Assembly: GCA_016931965.1 (NCBI GenBank)
Contig: JAFGDT010000086.1
Coordinates: 62,001-126,000, forward strand
Reading direction: 5' to 3'
Length of the DNA stretch: 64,000 nt
DNA from: a bacterium
GTDB lineage: Bacteria; Zhuqueibacterota; QNDG01; DSAB01
Each line of letters starts with the position of its first letter. Position 1 is the stretch's first letter. The notes below the pieces were generated by a model. It saw only the letters and a program-made list of their open reading frames with translations. It was not told the DNA's origin and searched no databases. The translations under genes were made by a program, and so were the position numbers. Shown one piece after another: positions 9,899 through 18,626 of this stretch.

Positions 9899-11014
9899 CT
9901 AAACGAAAAATAGAGCAAATTCCAATACAAGTCTGACTTGATTGGCTTGAAAATCAGAGATATCCACAGGCGCCATAGTCAGTTTGAGCAATCGATAATT
10001 CCCTTGAAATCCTTTCAATGCATTCAAAAAAACCAAAGTTTGCGCCTTGCTCCCTTCAATCTTCATTCTGACTGGAGTCTGACTAAGACCTTCTTCAGAG
10101 CGTGTCGAAAATTTCTGTGTCTCCTGCACAGAGAGGCGATTATTCTGCACGAGTGTGTTGATCTCTTGAATAAATTGATCCATTGACGTAAACCGTCTGC
10201 TCTCCACGGATGGAGGGGATGTACTTGCCTTCTGAGGTATGACTCCCGATATGACACCCCAATAATGCATTTTGCCTGCTGTTCTGTGTGGATCCTCTGG
10301 AGACACTTCATATCCTGAACTACCTAAAATTGCTTTGATACGCTCTCCCATTGCCTGAGCTACACCCGGAGTTTCCGATACATAACCTACATGAAACCGA
10401 TACCCTTCAAGCACAATGGTACCCAATTGTCCTGCCTGAGTAAGATTGTTAAAAACAGCAACACTTGCGTCCACGACTGTACCCACCGTAGCCAGCGCAC
10501 TCAATCCGCTGATTTGACTCTCGGCTCCTGTTTCTCTCAATGCAGTACCTTCTTCCGATACAGCACCGCGCTCTCCAGAATCGCTATCCACCAAACCTTC
10601 ACCTGAATCGGTTGTCTGTTCTGTGGACAAGTCACCTTCGCTCACACCGGAAGGCATTCTGGGAACAATTTGTTCTGGTTGGGTCTGTCTTGGCTGGATG
10701 TAGAAAAAATAGATCGCTGCAAATACCAAAACAACTCCCAAGGCAACCCAGATCCAGGGCGAAGTTTTTCTTTCCTTTATATTACCGAATTGATAATCTT
10801 CCTCCACTACATTCTCTCCGGGCTCATCAAAGTCGGGAATAGGTTCATCACTGTCCAAAAGATCTTTATCGCTCAGAGCAGACGATTGAGTCAATTCTTC
10901 GTCCATTGAGAATTCATCTATAAGATCATCTCCACTCTCACTTTTCTCTTCTCTGCCTGAATCGGATTCCCATTTTTCTTCCTCTTCATCTTTAAAAAGA
11001 TTAATGTCAACCAT
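9899..11014 (-). CDS. PilO-like single-pass inner-membrane protein with acidic N-terminus
   Basis: The 371-residue product starts with an 80-residue region very rich in Asp/Glu/Ser, followed by one membrane span (about 86-108, 'SPWIWVALGVVLVFAAIYFFYI'-type) and a long periplasmic part. The last 60 residues ('KAQTLVFLNALKGF...NYRLLKLTMAPV') resemble the ferredoxin-like C-terminal domain of PilO/GspM proteins, which join the inner-membrane pilus assembly complex. AAGGAGG lies about 11 bases before the ATG. It is preceded by a PilM-like gene and a prepilin-like gene, which supports the type IV pilus-like role. The acidic cytoplasmic tail might replace PilN-type contacts with PilM; that is inference. 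Confidence 0.6.
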   Translation of the reverse strand: MVDINLFKDEEEEKWESDSGREEKSESGDDLIDEFSMDEELTQSSALSDKDLLDSDEPIPDFDEPGENVVEEDYQFGNIKERKTSPWIWVALGVVLVFAAIYFFYIQPRQTQPEQIVPRMPSGVSEGDLSTEQTTDSGEGLVDSDSGERGAVSEEGTALRETGAESQISGLSALATVGTVVDASVAVFNNLTQAGQLGTIVLEGYRFHVGYVSETPGVAQAMGERIKAILGSSGYEVSPEDPHRTAGKMHYWGVISGVIPQKASTSPPSVESRRFTSMDQFIQEINTLVQNNRLSVQETQKFSTRSEEGLSQTPVRMKIEGSKAQTLVFLNALKGFQGNYRLLKLTMAPVDISDFQANQVRLVLEFALFFV

Positions 11015-11059
11015 GGATTTATACCCTCCTTATATCATCTTCTCCTGATCCATCCAAGC

Positions 11060-12082
11060 CTATTTCGCAAGTGACGGTACTTCTTTCAGCATAATTCCAA
11101 CTGGTGCGACAAATTTTTCGGGAGCGTTGTTGTATTCTTTTGTTTTTAATACATTTTGTGAAACATGAATTTTACGAAAAGGATTCACAATCTCAACCGA
11201 AATAGAAGAAGACAGTTCTTTGTATACTTTTTGAGCCAAATCGCTACCCAATAAAAATATATGATTGAGATCCTCAATTTCTCGGCCGATATGGTGTCCA
11301 AAAATAAGACGTCGTAGCTCCTTGGTTAACACTTGAACGAGATTGAGAATATCTTCCTGTGTAATGAATCCAACGCTCGGCAGCAACACACGATGTGAAA
11401 GAAAGAATTCTTTTTGACGAATAAAGGCAAACGTAAGATATTCCCTCTGGATATCGATAACGACTGAAACATCATCCGAATTCAACTCATAGTTTGATAT
11501 AATCGTACGAATATTCGAGAACACATCAATGTCAACTTCTTGTAAGTTCAGGCCTACACTTTCAACAAGGGAACGTACTCCCTTCAATACACTTTTACGA
11601 ACCAAAATAATCAGGAATATAGGATTACCCTCTTTGGTCTTGAAGGGAAGCCGCTGATAATCCATCGAGTAAGCATCCAATGACGAAATCAAACATTGCT
11701 GTGCTTCCCACAGCATCTGCTGCTTCAGTATCTCCTCGTCCAATCCCAGCGCAACCGATATCTTTTTGATAAAAACCATCGCTGAGTTAATAACAACGCC
11801 AACCTTTTGGCTCTGATTTCCAATTTTTTGACAAAGATGGCGTAAAACTTCACTCTGACTACTCAGCCACGCAGCACCTTCATGAAAAGACTCAACTTTG
11901 AAGGGTTGAATCAATTCTTTTGCAGCAATGGCTTTGACGACACCATCCTCTATCTCAACAACACAGAACTGATCCGTACAGAGAGAAAGACCGAGATAGG
12001 AATTTTTCAAAGAGGAATTCACTACATGATCCGATTCGATTGTCTTACTAACTTCCTGTTCTCTCCCAACTCTTCGCTCCAT
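11060..12082 (-). CDS. PilM-like actin-fold pilus assembly protein
   Basis: About 340 residues with no membrane segment. 'YLGLSLCTDQFCVVEIEDG' near the start matches the phosphate-1 region of PilM/FtsA-like ATPases; 'ILVRKSVLKGVRSLVESVGL' and 'EVDIDVFSNIRTI' match the 1C-like domain of PilM; 'VSVVIDIQREYLTFAFI' matches phosphate-2. PilM is a cytoplasmic ATP-binding scaffold that binds the tail of PilN and links to pilus ATPases. I use ATG 12082, overlapping the upstream gene by 35 bases; an in-frame TTG at 12091 is also possible and neither has a strong ribosome site. The motifs are degenerate compared with canonical PilM, so ATP binding is not certain. Confidence 0.68.
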   Translation of the reverse strand: MERRVGREQEVSKTIESDHVVNSSLKNSYLGLSLCTDQFCVVEIEDGVVKAIAAKELIQPFKVESFHEGAAWLSSQSEVLRHLCQKIGNQSQKVGVVINSAMVFIKKISVALGLDEEILKQQMLWEAQQCLISSLDAYSMDYQRLPFKTKEGNPIFLIILVRKSVLKGVRSLVESVGLNLQEVDIDVFSNIRTIISNYELNSDDVSVVIDIQREYLTFAFIRQKEFFLSHRVLLPSVGFITQEDILNLVQVLTKELRRLIFGHHIGREIEDLNHIFLLGSDLAQKVYKELSSSISVEIVNPFRKIHVSQNVLKTKEYNNAPEKFVAPVGIMLKEVPSLAK

Positions 12083-13808
12083 CCATATCAATCAAACCAT
12101 GATTTTTTACACTCCCCCCACCAATCAGTTTCTGAACCGTTGATTGTTGTATGACCACTTCCGATGTATCATTGCTTTTCGGATCTACCTTGAGGGCAAC
12201 GACAACATCTGAAGTATCCACTATTGGACAACGAATGCTGATACGCTTAATGGTGGATGTATCATCAACTTGGATCAAATAGGGCAGATGAGCCACCGGG
12301 CACAATGCAACGGAATCAATCAGAGCCTTCCGAAATAGACCGACGATGCCCAGCTGATAGAGAGAAGAGCCTTTTGCCGGATCGCTTTGATCGACGGCTT
12401 TCCACATCCCTTCATTATCGGGGAGATCAAGTTGATTGATAATCTCTTCCATACGTCCCATACCCAATACGCTTGCCCATTTCACGGATTGATCCAGTCG
12501 TTTCAAAGCTGCATTCTTTTCTGTCAGCCGAACCTCTTCTTCTTGCCAGAGTGTAATACGTTCCGTATTCCACATTTCCTCTTTGATTTTTCCCCACAGT
12601 GCTTCTCTATCTGCCTCCATCTCCGCGATCCAAGTTTGAAACGTTTCATCTTCCCAGGTGATTCGGCGAGCATTTTCCCATACTGTATGGATCAATTCGT
12701 CGACATCTCTTTTGTTGTCCTGCTTCCAAGATCCATATTCTTCGGTCCTGATCGAATCAACCACGACTCTCCACAACGAGTCTTTTTGAGCGGGAAATAT
12801 TTCAGCAAGCGAATCTGATAGGGTTTCTAAAGTCTCTCCCTCCCATGTTGCTTTTCTTTCAGATTCCCATTGTTGTGTAAGAGACCGCTCCCACAATGAG
12901 GTATTCGCCTCAGTCCATTCATCCCTTTCATTTTTCCAAAGTTTGTTTCTCTCTTTTCTCCAAATAATCTCTTTTTCGTTTTCCCAGAAGCGTAACTGAT
13001 ATTCTTGCCATAGAGAATCTCTCACCGCACTGGAGAGGGTATCCATATCAGCAGACCATTCTTCCTTCTTCACTTTCTCCCACTGATCCTCTTCATCCTC
13101 TTGCCAAACATCCGTTCTCTCAGCTGTCTCGACAATACTCACAAGCTCCTGATAAAAAAGAGGTTGAAATTGATTCCAGCCCGATGTGGAGATAATATCC
13201 TGTCCTCTTCTGACCAAATTTTGCGTGTTGGTTCGTATTCGGCTGGAGACTGTGGGTGAGCTAAGTATATTCTGAAATTCATTCTCTCCAACAAGTGTTT
13301 GCCATACGATACCACTGTCAACTGCACCAATTCTGGAAAATTCAGCGTCCTCAAGCAGTTGGTGTAATTCATGAACCAAACGGACATTCAATGAATCCCA
13401 TACACCCAGATTGCCCAAAGGTTCTCTATTTTGTACTTTTGTCAGAACATACGCTCGTAACTCTTCAGGAAACTGGCTCCCCAAAATAAGTTGCTTCAGG
13501 TCATCGTCAGTGATAAGTCCATCCCAGTTGACCAGTGTATCCAGGGTTACCAAATTATCTGGTTTTGAAAAAACGACTTCTTTTAACTTTGGGATACTGT
13601 CGGTGTATGTATTCCCACTGCTCGGATCAGATATGTAGAAAAATAGTTCCATATTCTGGATCGTTTCCATACGTGTTTGACAAACACTTTGTAATTCTTC
13701 TTCATTCTCCCATACTCTCGCGGGGTACAGAATCGTTCCAATGAGTACAGCAATCAGGATAACGATTAAGATTTCATAGATAATACTACCCTTTGGTTTT
13801 TCTGCCAT
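12048..13808 (-). CDS. Prepilin-like protein with an 8-residue tryptophan repeat
   Basis: 586 residues. The N-terminus MAEKPKG|SIIYE fits a type IV prepilin: a short charged leader, Gly at -1 and Glu at +5, then a hydrophobic helix (about 8-29). Residues 235-444 carry 20 Trp at 235, 243, 251, 267, 275, 283, 291, 298, 306, 314, 322, 346, 361, 377, 385, 393, 405, 413, 421 and 444, mostly exactly eight apart, in a highly charged Glu/Arg/Lys helix-like context. Residues 500-530 hold two 'CP' motifs (C503, C527), like the disulfide-type C-terminal heads of some FCB pilins. ATG 13808 follows GGGAGG by eight bases. It lies between comEA and pilM-like genes. Its function is unknown; a pseudopilin with a long rod insertion is my inference. 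Confidence 0.75.
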   Translation of the reverse strand: MAEKPKGSIIYEILIVILIAVLIGTILYPARVWENEEELQSVCQTRMETIQNMELFFYISDPSSGNTYTDSIPKLKEVVFSKPDNLVTLDTLVNWDGLITDDDLKQLILGSQFPEELRAYVLTKVQNREPLGNLGVWDSLNVRLVHELHQLLEDAEFSRIGAVDSGIVWQTLVGENEFQNILSSPTVSSRIRTNTQNLVRRGQDIISTSGWNQFQPLFYQELVSIVETAERTDVWQEDEEDQWEKVKKEEWSADMDTLSSAVRDSLWQEYQLRFWENEKEIIWRKERNKLWKNERDEWTEANTSLWERSLTQQWESERKATWEGETLETLSDSLAEIFPAQKDSLWRVVVDSIRTEEYGSWKQDNKRDVDELIHTVWENARRITWEDETFQTWIAEMEADREALWGKIKEEMWNTERITLWQEEEVRLTEKNAALKRLDQSVKWASVLGMGRMEEIINQLDLPDNEGMWKAVDQSDPAKGSSLYQLGIVGLFRKALIDSVALCPVAHLPYLIQVDDTSTIKRISIRCPIVDTSDVVVALKVDPKSNDTSEVVIQQSTVQKLIGGGSVKNHGLIDMDGAKSWERTGS

Positions 13809-13858
13809 TTGTCGTCCTCCCTTCTCTTTATGGAGTTTGAGTATAAATGATGATATGA

Positions 13859-14257
13859 TTATTCTACAATTTGAATATAAGGCCTTAATTTTTCAACTGT
13901 TTTTTCCCCAATTCCCTTTATTTCCACGAGTTCATCAATGGTACTAAAACCATGGTGCTGATCTCTGTATGCAATGATCCGTGATGCCATCACAGGTCCA
14001 ATACCCGGTAAATACTCCAACTGTTCCTGAGTGGCCTTGTTGATGGAAACCAGCAGATTGGGATTTTTTGTTTCTTCTGGATTAATCTCTTTTTCATTCA
14101 CCTTCTCACTTGAAAATAATTCTTGATTAAAAACGTAATCTGAAATAATGGGCACCGGTCCGTAATACTGTCGATAAATCCACACACCCATGCCTATGAT
14201 AAAACCAAAAGCAAGGAAGAGCAACACCATTTTTTCATTTCGTGTGAAACCCAGCAC
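13859..14257 (-). CDS. comEA: ComEA-like helix-hairpin-helix DNA-binding membrane protein
   Basis: The 132-residue product has one N-terminal membrane span (about 10-28), a linker, and a C-terminal ComEA-type double helix-hairpin-helix (about 68-131): 'SINKATQEQLEYLPGIGPVMASRIIAYR' region and 'IDELVEIKGIGEKTVEKL'. ComEA proteins hold incoming double-stranded DNA at the outer face of the inner membrane during natural transformation. The gene follows dnaJ by 55 bases and precedes the Trp-repeat prepilin, matching a competence or type IV pilus-like context. Short proteins of this type also occur outside competence, so the role is likely rather than proven. Confidence 0.85.
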   Translation of the reverse strand: MLGFTRNEKMVLLFLAFGFIIGMGVWIYRQYYGPVPIISDYVFNQELFSSEKVNEKEINPEETKNPNLLVSINKATQEQLEYLPGIGPVMASRIIAYRDQHHGFSTIDELVEIKGIGEKTVEKLRPYIQIVE

Positions 14258-14312
14258 AATAAATGTCCATTTAAAATTCGTTTTTCTTGTTTATTTCATA
14301 TTTAGATTTCGA

Positions 14313-15404
14313 TCAATTAGGCAAAACATCTTTATGTTTGGCCAGTTTTTGAAAAAGTCCTTTCACCTCCTTTGAAATCTTCGTCGGTGTCCAAACAGTG
14401 ATTTTCACGAGTTGATCGCCTTTTCCATGCCCATGGAGATGGGAAATACCCCTGCCCCGCATCCGGAAAATTTTACCCGATTGGACACCCGGATCGATAT
14501 GAAGTCTCGCTTTCCCTGTCAATGTTGGAATTTCCACTTCGTCTCCAAGAACAGCTTGAGGTATACTAATGGGAAGATGATAAAGAATATCATCCCCATG
14601 TCTTTCAAATAATTCGTCTTCTTCTTCCTCAATAAAAACAAAAACATCACCGCTTGGCCCCCCTTTCGGCCCCACATCCCCTTCATTTCTCAGTGTAATG
14701 TAATTTCCACTTGCAACACCAGCAGGTATGTTGACTTCTATGGTTGTTTCACCTTTTACTCTTCCCATCCCGTTGCAATTTATACATGGATCACAAATGA
14801 TTTTACCTTCACCACCACATGTGCGACAAGGCGTGATGTTCACAAATTGACCTAACAATGAGCGGCTCACCTGACGAATTTGGCCTGTCCCATGACAAAC
14901 CGAACATGTTTTGATTGAATGAGAAGATTGTGCACCACTTCCACCACATGCTTTACACTTGATCATCCTTTTGATTCGAATTTTTTTCTCAACACCCGTC
15001 GCCACTTCCTTCAAACTCAATTTCAGCCGTATCTGCAGATCATTCCCTCTTTCTGGACCCGAACGACGAGAAGATCCACCAAAAAAATCACCGAAACCGC
15101 CAAAACCTTCCATAAATGTTCGGAGAGCATCTGATAAATCAAAATCGAAACCCCCAAAACCACCCATCCCACCTTTTAAACCTTCGTGACCAAAACGATC
15201 GTATCGTTCCCTTTTGGATGGATCATTCAGGACTTCATAAGCTTCAGCGGTCTCCTTGAATTTTTCTTCAGCCTCCTTATCTCCCGGATTCCGATCGGGA
15301 TGGTATTTCATTGCATTCTGTCGATATGCTTTTTTAATTTCCTCTTGACTGGCCCCTTTTGCAACACCAAGAATTTCATAATAATCGCGTTTTGCCATGC
15401 TCAC
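14313..15404 (-). CDS. dnaJ: Chaperone protein DnaJ
   Basis: Co-chaperone that delivers unfolded clients to DnaK and stimulates its ATPase. The 363-residue product has a J domain (about 5-68, with HPD in '[10 protein letters not shown]'), a Gly/Phe region (70-115), four CxxCxGxG zinc motifs ([32 protein letters not shown]) and a C-terminal substrate domain. GGAGG lies six bases before a GTG at 15404; an ATG two codons in (15398) is 12 bases from it, so GTG is preferred. It follows grpE by 14 bases in an hrcA-grpE-dnaJ order that lacks dnaK. Confidence 0.97.
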   Translation of the reverse strand: MSMAKRDYYEILGVAKGASQEEIKKAYRQNAMKYHPDRNPGDKEAEEKFKETAEAYEVLNDPSKRERYDRFGHEGLKGGMGGFGGFDFDLSDALRTFMEGFGGFGDFFGGSSRRSGPERGNDLQIRLKLSLKEVATGVEKKIRIKRMIKCKACGGSGAQSSHSIKTCSVCHGTGQIRQVSRSLLGQFVNITPCRTCGGEGKIICDPCINCNGMGRVKGETTIEVNIPAGVASGNYITLRNEGDVGPKGGPSGDVFVFIEEEEDELFERHGDDILYHLPISIPQAVLGDEVEIPTLTGKARLHIDPGVQSGKIFRMRGRGISHLHGHGKGDQLVKITVWTPTKISKEVKGLFQKLAKHKDVLPN

Positions 15405-15418
15405 CCACTACCTCCCCC

Positions 15419-15964
15419 TCACTTGCTCACAATAACCTTTGCATGGCGAAGCACTTTATCCTTGAAATAATAGCCCTTTTCATGCTCCTCAATAATCAAT
15501 CCCGATTGAACACCTTTTTTTTCAACTTGCATAAGCGCATCATGCAGTTCGACATCAAAAGGGGTATTTAATGACTCGATCTTTTTCAATCCATAACTTC
15601 GAAGAATGGAGATGAGTTTTTGATAGATTAACTCAATACCTTTCCTAAATTCCTTTGCTGTCACTTCATCATGTGTTGAATTGAGCGATCGTTCAAGATC
15701 ATCAATAACCGGCAACAGTTCCTTAACAATGCCACTATTTGCACTCTCTATGAGCTGAGAAATTTCCCGTTCCGTTCGCTTCCGATAATTGTCCATTTCA
15801 GCAGCAGTGCGCAGAAGCCGATCTTTTAGGACCGAAATTTCCTGTTTCGCTTCTTTTAATTTTTTCCGAAGACGGTCTTCTCTATGTTCTTGTGGACCAT
15901 TTATTTTTGAACGCTTTTTCACCTCTTTTTTTTCTGATTCGGCAGACTTTTGATCTCGACTCAT
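15419..15964 (-). CDS. grpE: Nucleotide exchange factor GrpE
   Basis: About 181 residues: a charged N-terminal tail, a long coiled coil (about 35-95) with 'RTAAEMDNYRKRTERE', and the GrpE head ending in 'VEKKGVQSGLIIEEHEKGYYFKDKVLRHAKVIVSK'-type sequence (the family's GY..xxRVLRPAxVxV pattern). It releases ADP from DnaK. I use ATG 15964; an in-frame TTG at 15979 sits one base after AGGAG and neither start has ideal spacing. The gene is flanked by hrcA upstream (32 bp) and dnaJ downstream (14 bp), presumably one operon. Confidence 0.95.
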   Translation of the reverse strand: MSRDQKSAESEKKEVKKRSKINGPQEHREDRLRKKLKEAKQEISVLKDRLLRTAAEMDNYRKRTEREISQLIESANSGIVKELLPVIDDLERSLNSTHDEVTAKEFRKGIELIYQKLISILRSYGLKKIESLNTPFDVELHDALMQVEKKGVQSGLIIEEHEKGYYFKDKVLRHAKVIVSK

Positions 15965-15996
15965 AAACGGTTCAATCAATCTCCTATCTTCTTCAA

Positions 15997-17013
15997 TTAA
16001 CTTAAATACCGACTCATCATTGCACCCATTGTCTCGATAAGGGGAAGAATCCGACTGTAGCGCATCCTAGTCGGTCCAACAATACCGAGCGTTCCCACAT
16101 CATTTCCTCTTTTATAGCTGGTTGTAATAACAGTGAACGAGTGGAGTCTCTTGTCTTCATTCTCTTGACCAATCCGCACATCGGTTCTTGTTCTATTCCG
16201 GTTAAAAAGATGAATAAGATTTTTTCGATTGTCAATAAGAGAGAGAATACTCTGCAGCATATGGATATCTGTAAATTCCGGTTGAAATAAAATATGTTGT
16301 GTTCCTCCCGTATAAACTTCGAATGGTTCGGAAAAATCAAAAATATCAGACGCCGCATCAATCACCTTTTGTAATAGCAATCGATTTGAATCCCGAATGT
16401 CTTGAACCCGATCTTGGATGGTCTGTTGAATTTCATTTAGAGTCAAGCCATTCAATCTCTCATTCAAAATCGAGGCTGCTTTCTCCAATTCGGACTGTTT
16501 TAAATCCGAATTGACGGTCAGAATGACTGTTTTAACCATCCGGTTTTGAACATGAATGACGACTAAAATTTTTGCTTCATTGAGTCTGATCAATTCAAGC
16601 CGATCAAATATCCCGTTGGAAATCCAGGGTGTAATGACAATACTCAGCTCTTGAGAGATCTGTCCCAATATTTTTGACACTTCTTCCAAAAAGAGATGGA
16701 CATTACCACCAATCTGATCCATTCTCTTATAGATTTTTTCTTTTTCCTGAGTGGATAATTTTTCCTTTTTCATCAAACTTTCAACGTAAAACTTATATCC
16801 CTCATCGGTCGGAATCCGACCTGCCGACGTATGCGGCTGTTTAATATATCCTATACGTTCCAGGGTGGCCATATCATTTCTCACAGTCGCAGAACTGTAC
16901 TTCATACCGTATTTTTGGACCAAGTGCTTCGAACCGACCGGTAATGCTGTATCGATATAGCTTCTCACGATAAACCGCAGAACGTGTTTATGTCTTTCCG
17001 TGCAGACATCCAT
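15997..17013 (-). CDS. hrcA: Heat-inducible transcription repressor HrcA
   Basis: 338 residues, normal HrcA length. An N-terminal winged helix (about 5-70) contains 'SYIDTALPVGSKHLV', 'YSSATVRNDMATLERIGYI' and 'PHTSAGRIPTDEGY', all diagnostic; a GAF-like dimer domain follows. HrcA normally binds the CIRCE operator and represses groE and dnaK operons. A good sigma-70-type promoter lies 49-77 bases upstream (17062-17090), but I see no TTAGCACTC-N9-GAGTGCTAA element there, so autoregulation through a standard CIRCE is not evident. It heads the grpE-dnaJ-comEA run. Confidence 0.96.
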   Translation of the reverse strand: MDVCTERHKHVLRFIVRSYIDTALPVGSKHLVQKYGMKYSSATVRNDMATLERIGYIKQPHTSAGRIPTDEGYKFYVESLMKKEKLSTQEKEKIYKRMDQIGGNVHLFLEEVSKILGQISQELSIVITPWISNGIFDRLELIRLNEAKILVVIHVQNRMVKTVILTVNSDLKQSELEKAASILNERLNGLTLNEIQQTIQDRVQDIRDSNRLLLQKVIDAASDIFDFSEPFEVYTGGTQHILFQPEFTDIHMLQSILSLIDNRKNLIHLFNRNRTRTDVRIGQENEDKRLHSFTVITTSYKRGNDVGTLGIVGPTRMRYSRILPLIETMGAMMSRYLS

Positions 17014-17061
17014 TTTTTAAAACAACAATCCTCTCTCTATCGTTCATACGAAACCGAACTT

Positions 17062-17090
17062 AAGGTAAGAATTTTTAAAATTGGTGTCAA
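17062..17090 (-). promoter_or_regulatory. Sigma-70-like promoter of the hrcA operon
   Basis: On the minus strand TTGACA (17090-17085), a 17-base spacer and TACCTT (17067-17062) precede hrcA by about 49 bases. It lies between the ftsX stop and the hrcA start. No CIRCE-like inverted repeat overlaps it. Confidence 0.6.
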
Positions 17091-17115
17091 GGTAAAAATG
17101 TGGAAATTGTAGATC

Positions 17116-17979
17116 TTATGTTGTATTTAAAAACCGTTTAAGTCCCAGCAGACTCCCCCAAAAACCAAGTAGTAAACTTAGAAAGACAGACGCAAGCAGG
17201 AGGAGAGGTGAAATTTCAATGAGATGGGGAAATCGAAACTCAATTCCCCTCCAGATGCCCCAGACAACCAATGACGCAATACACCCGCCAACACCTGCCT
17301 GTAAAATACCCTGTATGAGATAGGGACGTCGGATAAATGATTGATTCGCACCCACTAATTCCATAATCTGGATTGTTTTCCTCTGAGAGTAGATCGTCAA
17401 ACGCAATGTATTGGATACCAGCAAAATAGCCGAAAGCAATACAATCGAAAAAAGAACAATGTCCACAATAATGATGATACGACTGTATCGGTCTAACATT
17501 CGAAAGAGATTCTGATGATAGACCACTTCATCTATACCTCTAATCCGTTCAATGTTTTTGGCTACGTCCTCAATCCCTTCTGGCGTTTGCCATGCCTGTT
17601 GTATCTTGATCTGAAATGACGGCGGAAGGGGGTTCTCTCCCAACAACTCCAGAGGATCATCTCCAAATTCTTCCCTGAACCTTTCCAATGCTTCTTCTTT
17701 TGATATAAACAGAACTTCTGCTACGCCTTCTTCCTGTGTGATTTGATCTTCCAAAAGACGAATCTCTTCAGAACTTAAGCTGTTATCAATAAATACCTCT
17801 AAAGCCATTTGGTCTCTGAAATTGCTCACAATGCGGTGTACGTTAAGGGTTAAGACCATAAAAATCCCCAAGAGTATCAACGAAATGGTCACAGTGGAGA
17901 TGGTAATGGCGGTTGCCATTCGCGCCCGTTTTAATCCGATAATGCCTTCACGGGCTGAATATAAAAGATTAAGACTCAT
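17116..17979 (-). CDS. ftsX: Cell division protein FtsX (permease-like)
   Basis: 287 residues with the FtsX layout: N-terminal membrane span (about 21-43), an extracytoplasmic loop (44-165) and three C-terminal spans (about 170-285). Family segments include 'MALEVFIDNSLSSEEI', 'FREEFGDDPLELLGENPLPPSF' and 'TLRLTIYSQRKTIQIMELVGA'. With FtsE it couples the division septum to activation of peptidoglycan hydrolases. The start overlaps ftsE by four bases (ATGA), and the gene is followed by the hrcA promoter. Confidence 0.95.
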   Translation of the reverse strand: MSLNLLYSAREGIIGLKRARMATAITISTVTISLILLGIFMVLTLNVHRIVSNFRDQMALEVFIDNSLSSEEIRLLEDQITQEEGVAEVLFISKEEALERFREEFGDDPLELLGENPLPPSFQIKIQQAWQTPEGIEDVAKNIERIRGIDEVVYHQNLFRMLDRYSRIIIIVDIVLFSIVLLSAILLVSNTLRLTIYSQRKTIQIMELVGANQSFIRRPYLIQGILQAGVGGCIASLVVWGIWRGIEFRFPHLIEISPLLLLASVFLSLLLGFWGSLLGLKRFLNTT

Positions 17980-18626
17980 CCGACGATTTTACCCTCTCTG
18001 ATCTGTAACATTCTTGCAGGCAAGGTCTTCACCAGATCTTCCTTATGGGTCGTCATAAGGATAGCCATACCTCTTCCATTGATCCGTTTTAAAAGCTCCA
18101 ATATTTCTTCTGTCGATTCCGCATCCAAATTGCCGGTAGGTTCATCGGCCAATAGAACAAACGGCTCATTGGCAAGGGCACGGGCAATGGCCACTTTTTG
18201 TTGTTCACCACCTGAAAGTTCAGGAATCAGAGTGTACCGTTTATGACTCAATCCAACCTCAGCGAGAACCTGAAAAACCCTTTTTTTAATTTTTTTCCGT
18301 CTTACACCAGTAGCCCACAAGGCAAACGCGACATTTTCAAAAACATCCCGATCTTCAAGCAGTTTAAAATCCTGAAAAACAACCCCCACTTTACGTCGAA
18401 GAAAGGGAATTTGCTTTTCGGTCATCATTTGTGCATTGTAATCAGCAACAATAACCGAACCCTGTGTGGGGAAAATCTCCATATGGATGAGACGCAGAAG
18501 CGTACTTTTACCCGCTCCGCTTGGACCGACGATACATAAAAGTTCTCCTCCCTTGACATGGATGTTGATGTCAGAAAGGATTTGATTTTCTCCAGCCCAG
18601 TACCAGACCTCTGTTAATTGAATCAT
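17976..18626 (-). CDS. ftsE: Cell division ATP-binding protein FtsE
   Basis: 216-residue ABC ATPase: Walker A 'GPSGAGKST' (about 36-44), Q-loop 'VVFQDFKLL', signature 'LSGGEQQK', Walker B 'FVLLADEPTGNLD', and H-switch 'MTTHKEDL'. 'VFQDFKLLEDR' and the adjoining ftsX identify it as FtsE rather than a generic LolD-type ATPase. ATG 18626 overlaps the stop of the upstream methyltransferase by four bases, and its own stop overlaps ftsX, so translation of all three is probably coupled. Confidence 0.95.
   Translation of the reverse strand: MIQLTEVWYWAGENQILSDINIHVKGGELLCIVGPSGAGKSTLLRLIHMEIFPTQGSVIVADYNAQMMTEKQIPFLRRKVGVVFQDFKLLEDRDVFENVAFALWATGVRRKKIKKRVFQVLAEVGLSHKRYTLIPELSGGEQQKVAIARALANEPFVLLADEPTGNLDAESTEEILELLKRINGRGMAILMTTHKEDLVKTLPARMLQIREGKIVG

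Noticed and set aside
17014-17115. CIRCE operator upstream of hrcA
   Set aside because: No TTAGCACTC-N9-GAGTGCTAA or close variant is present in the interval.
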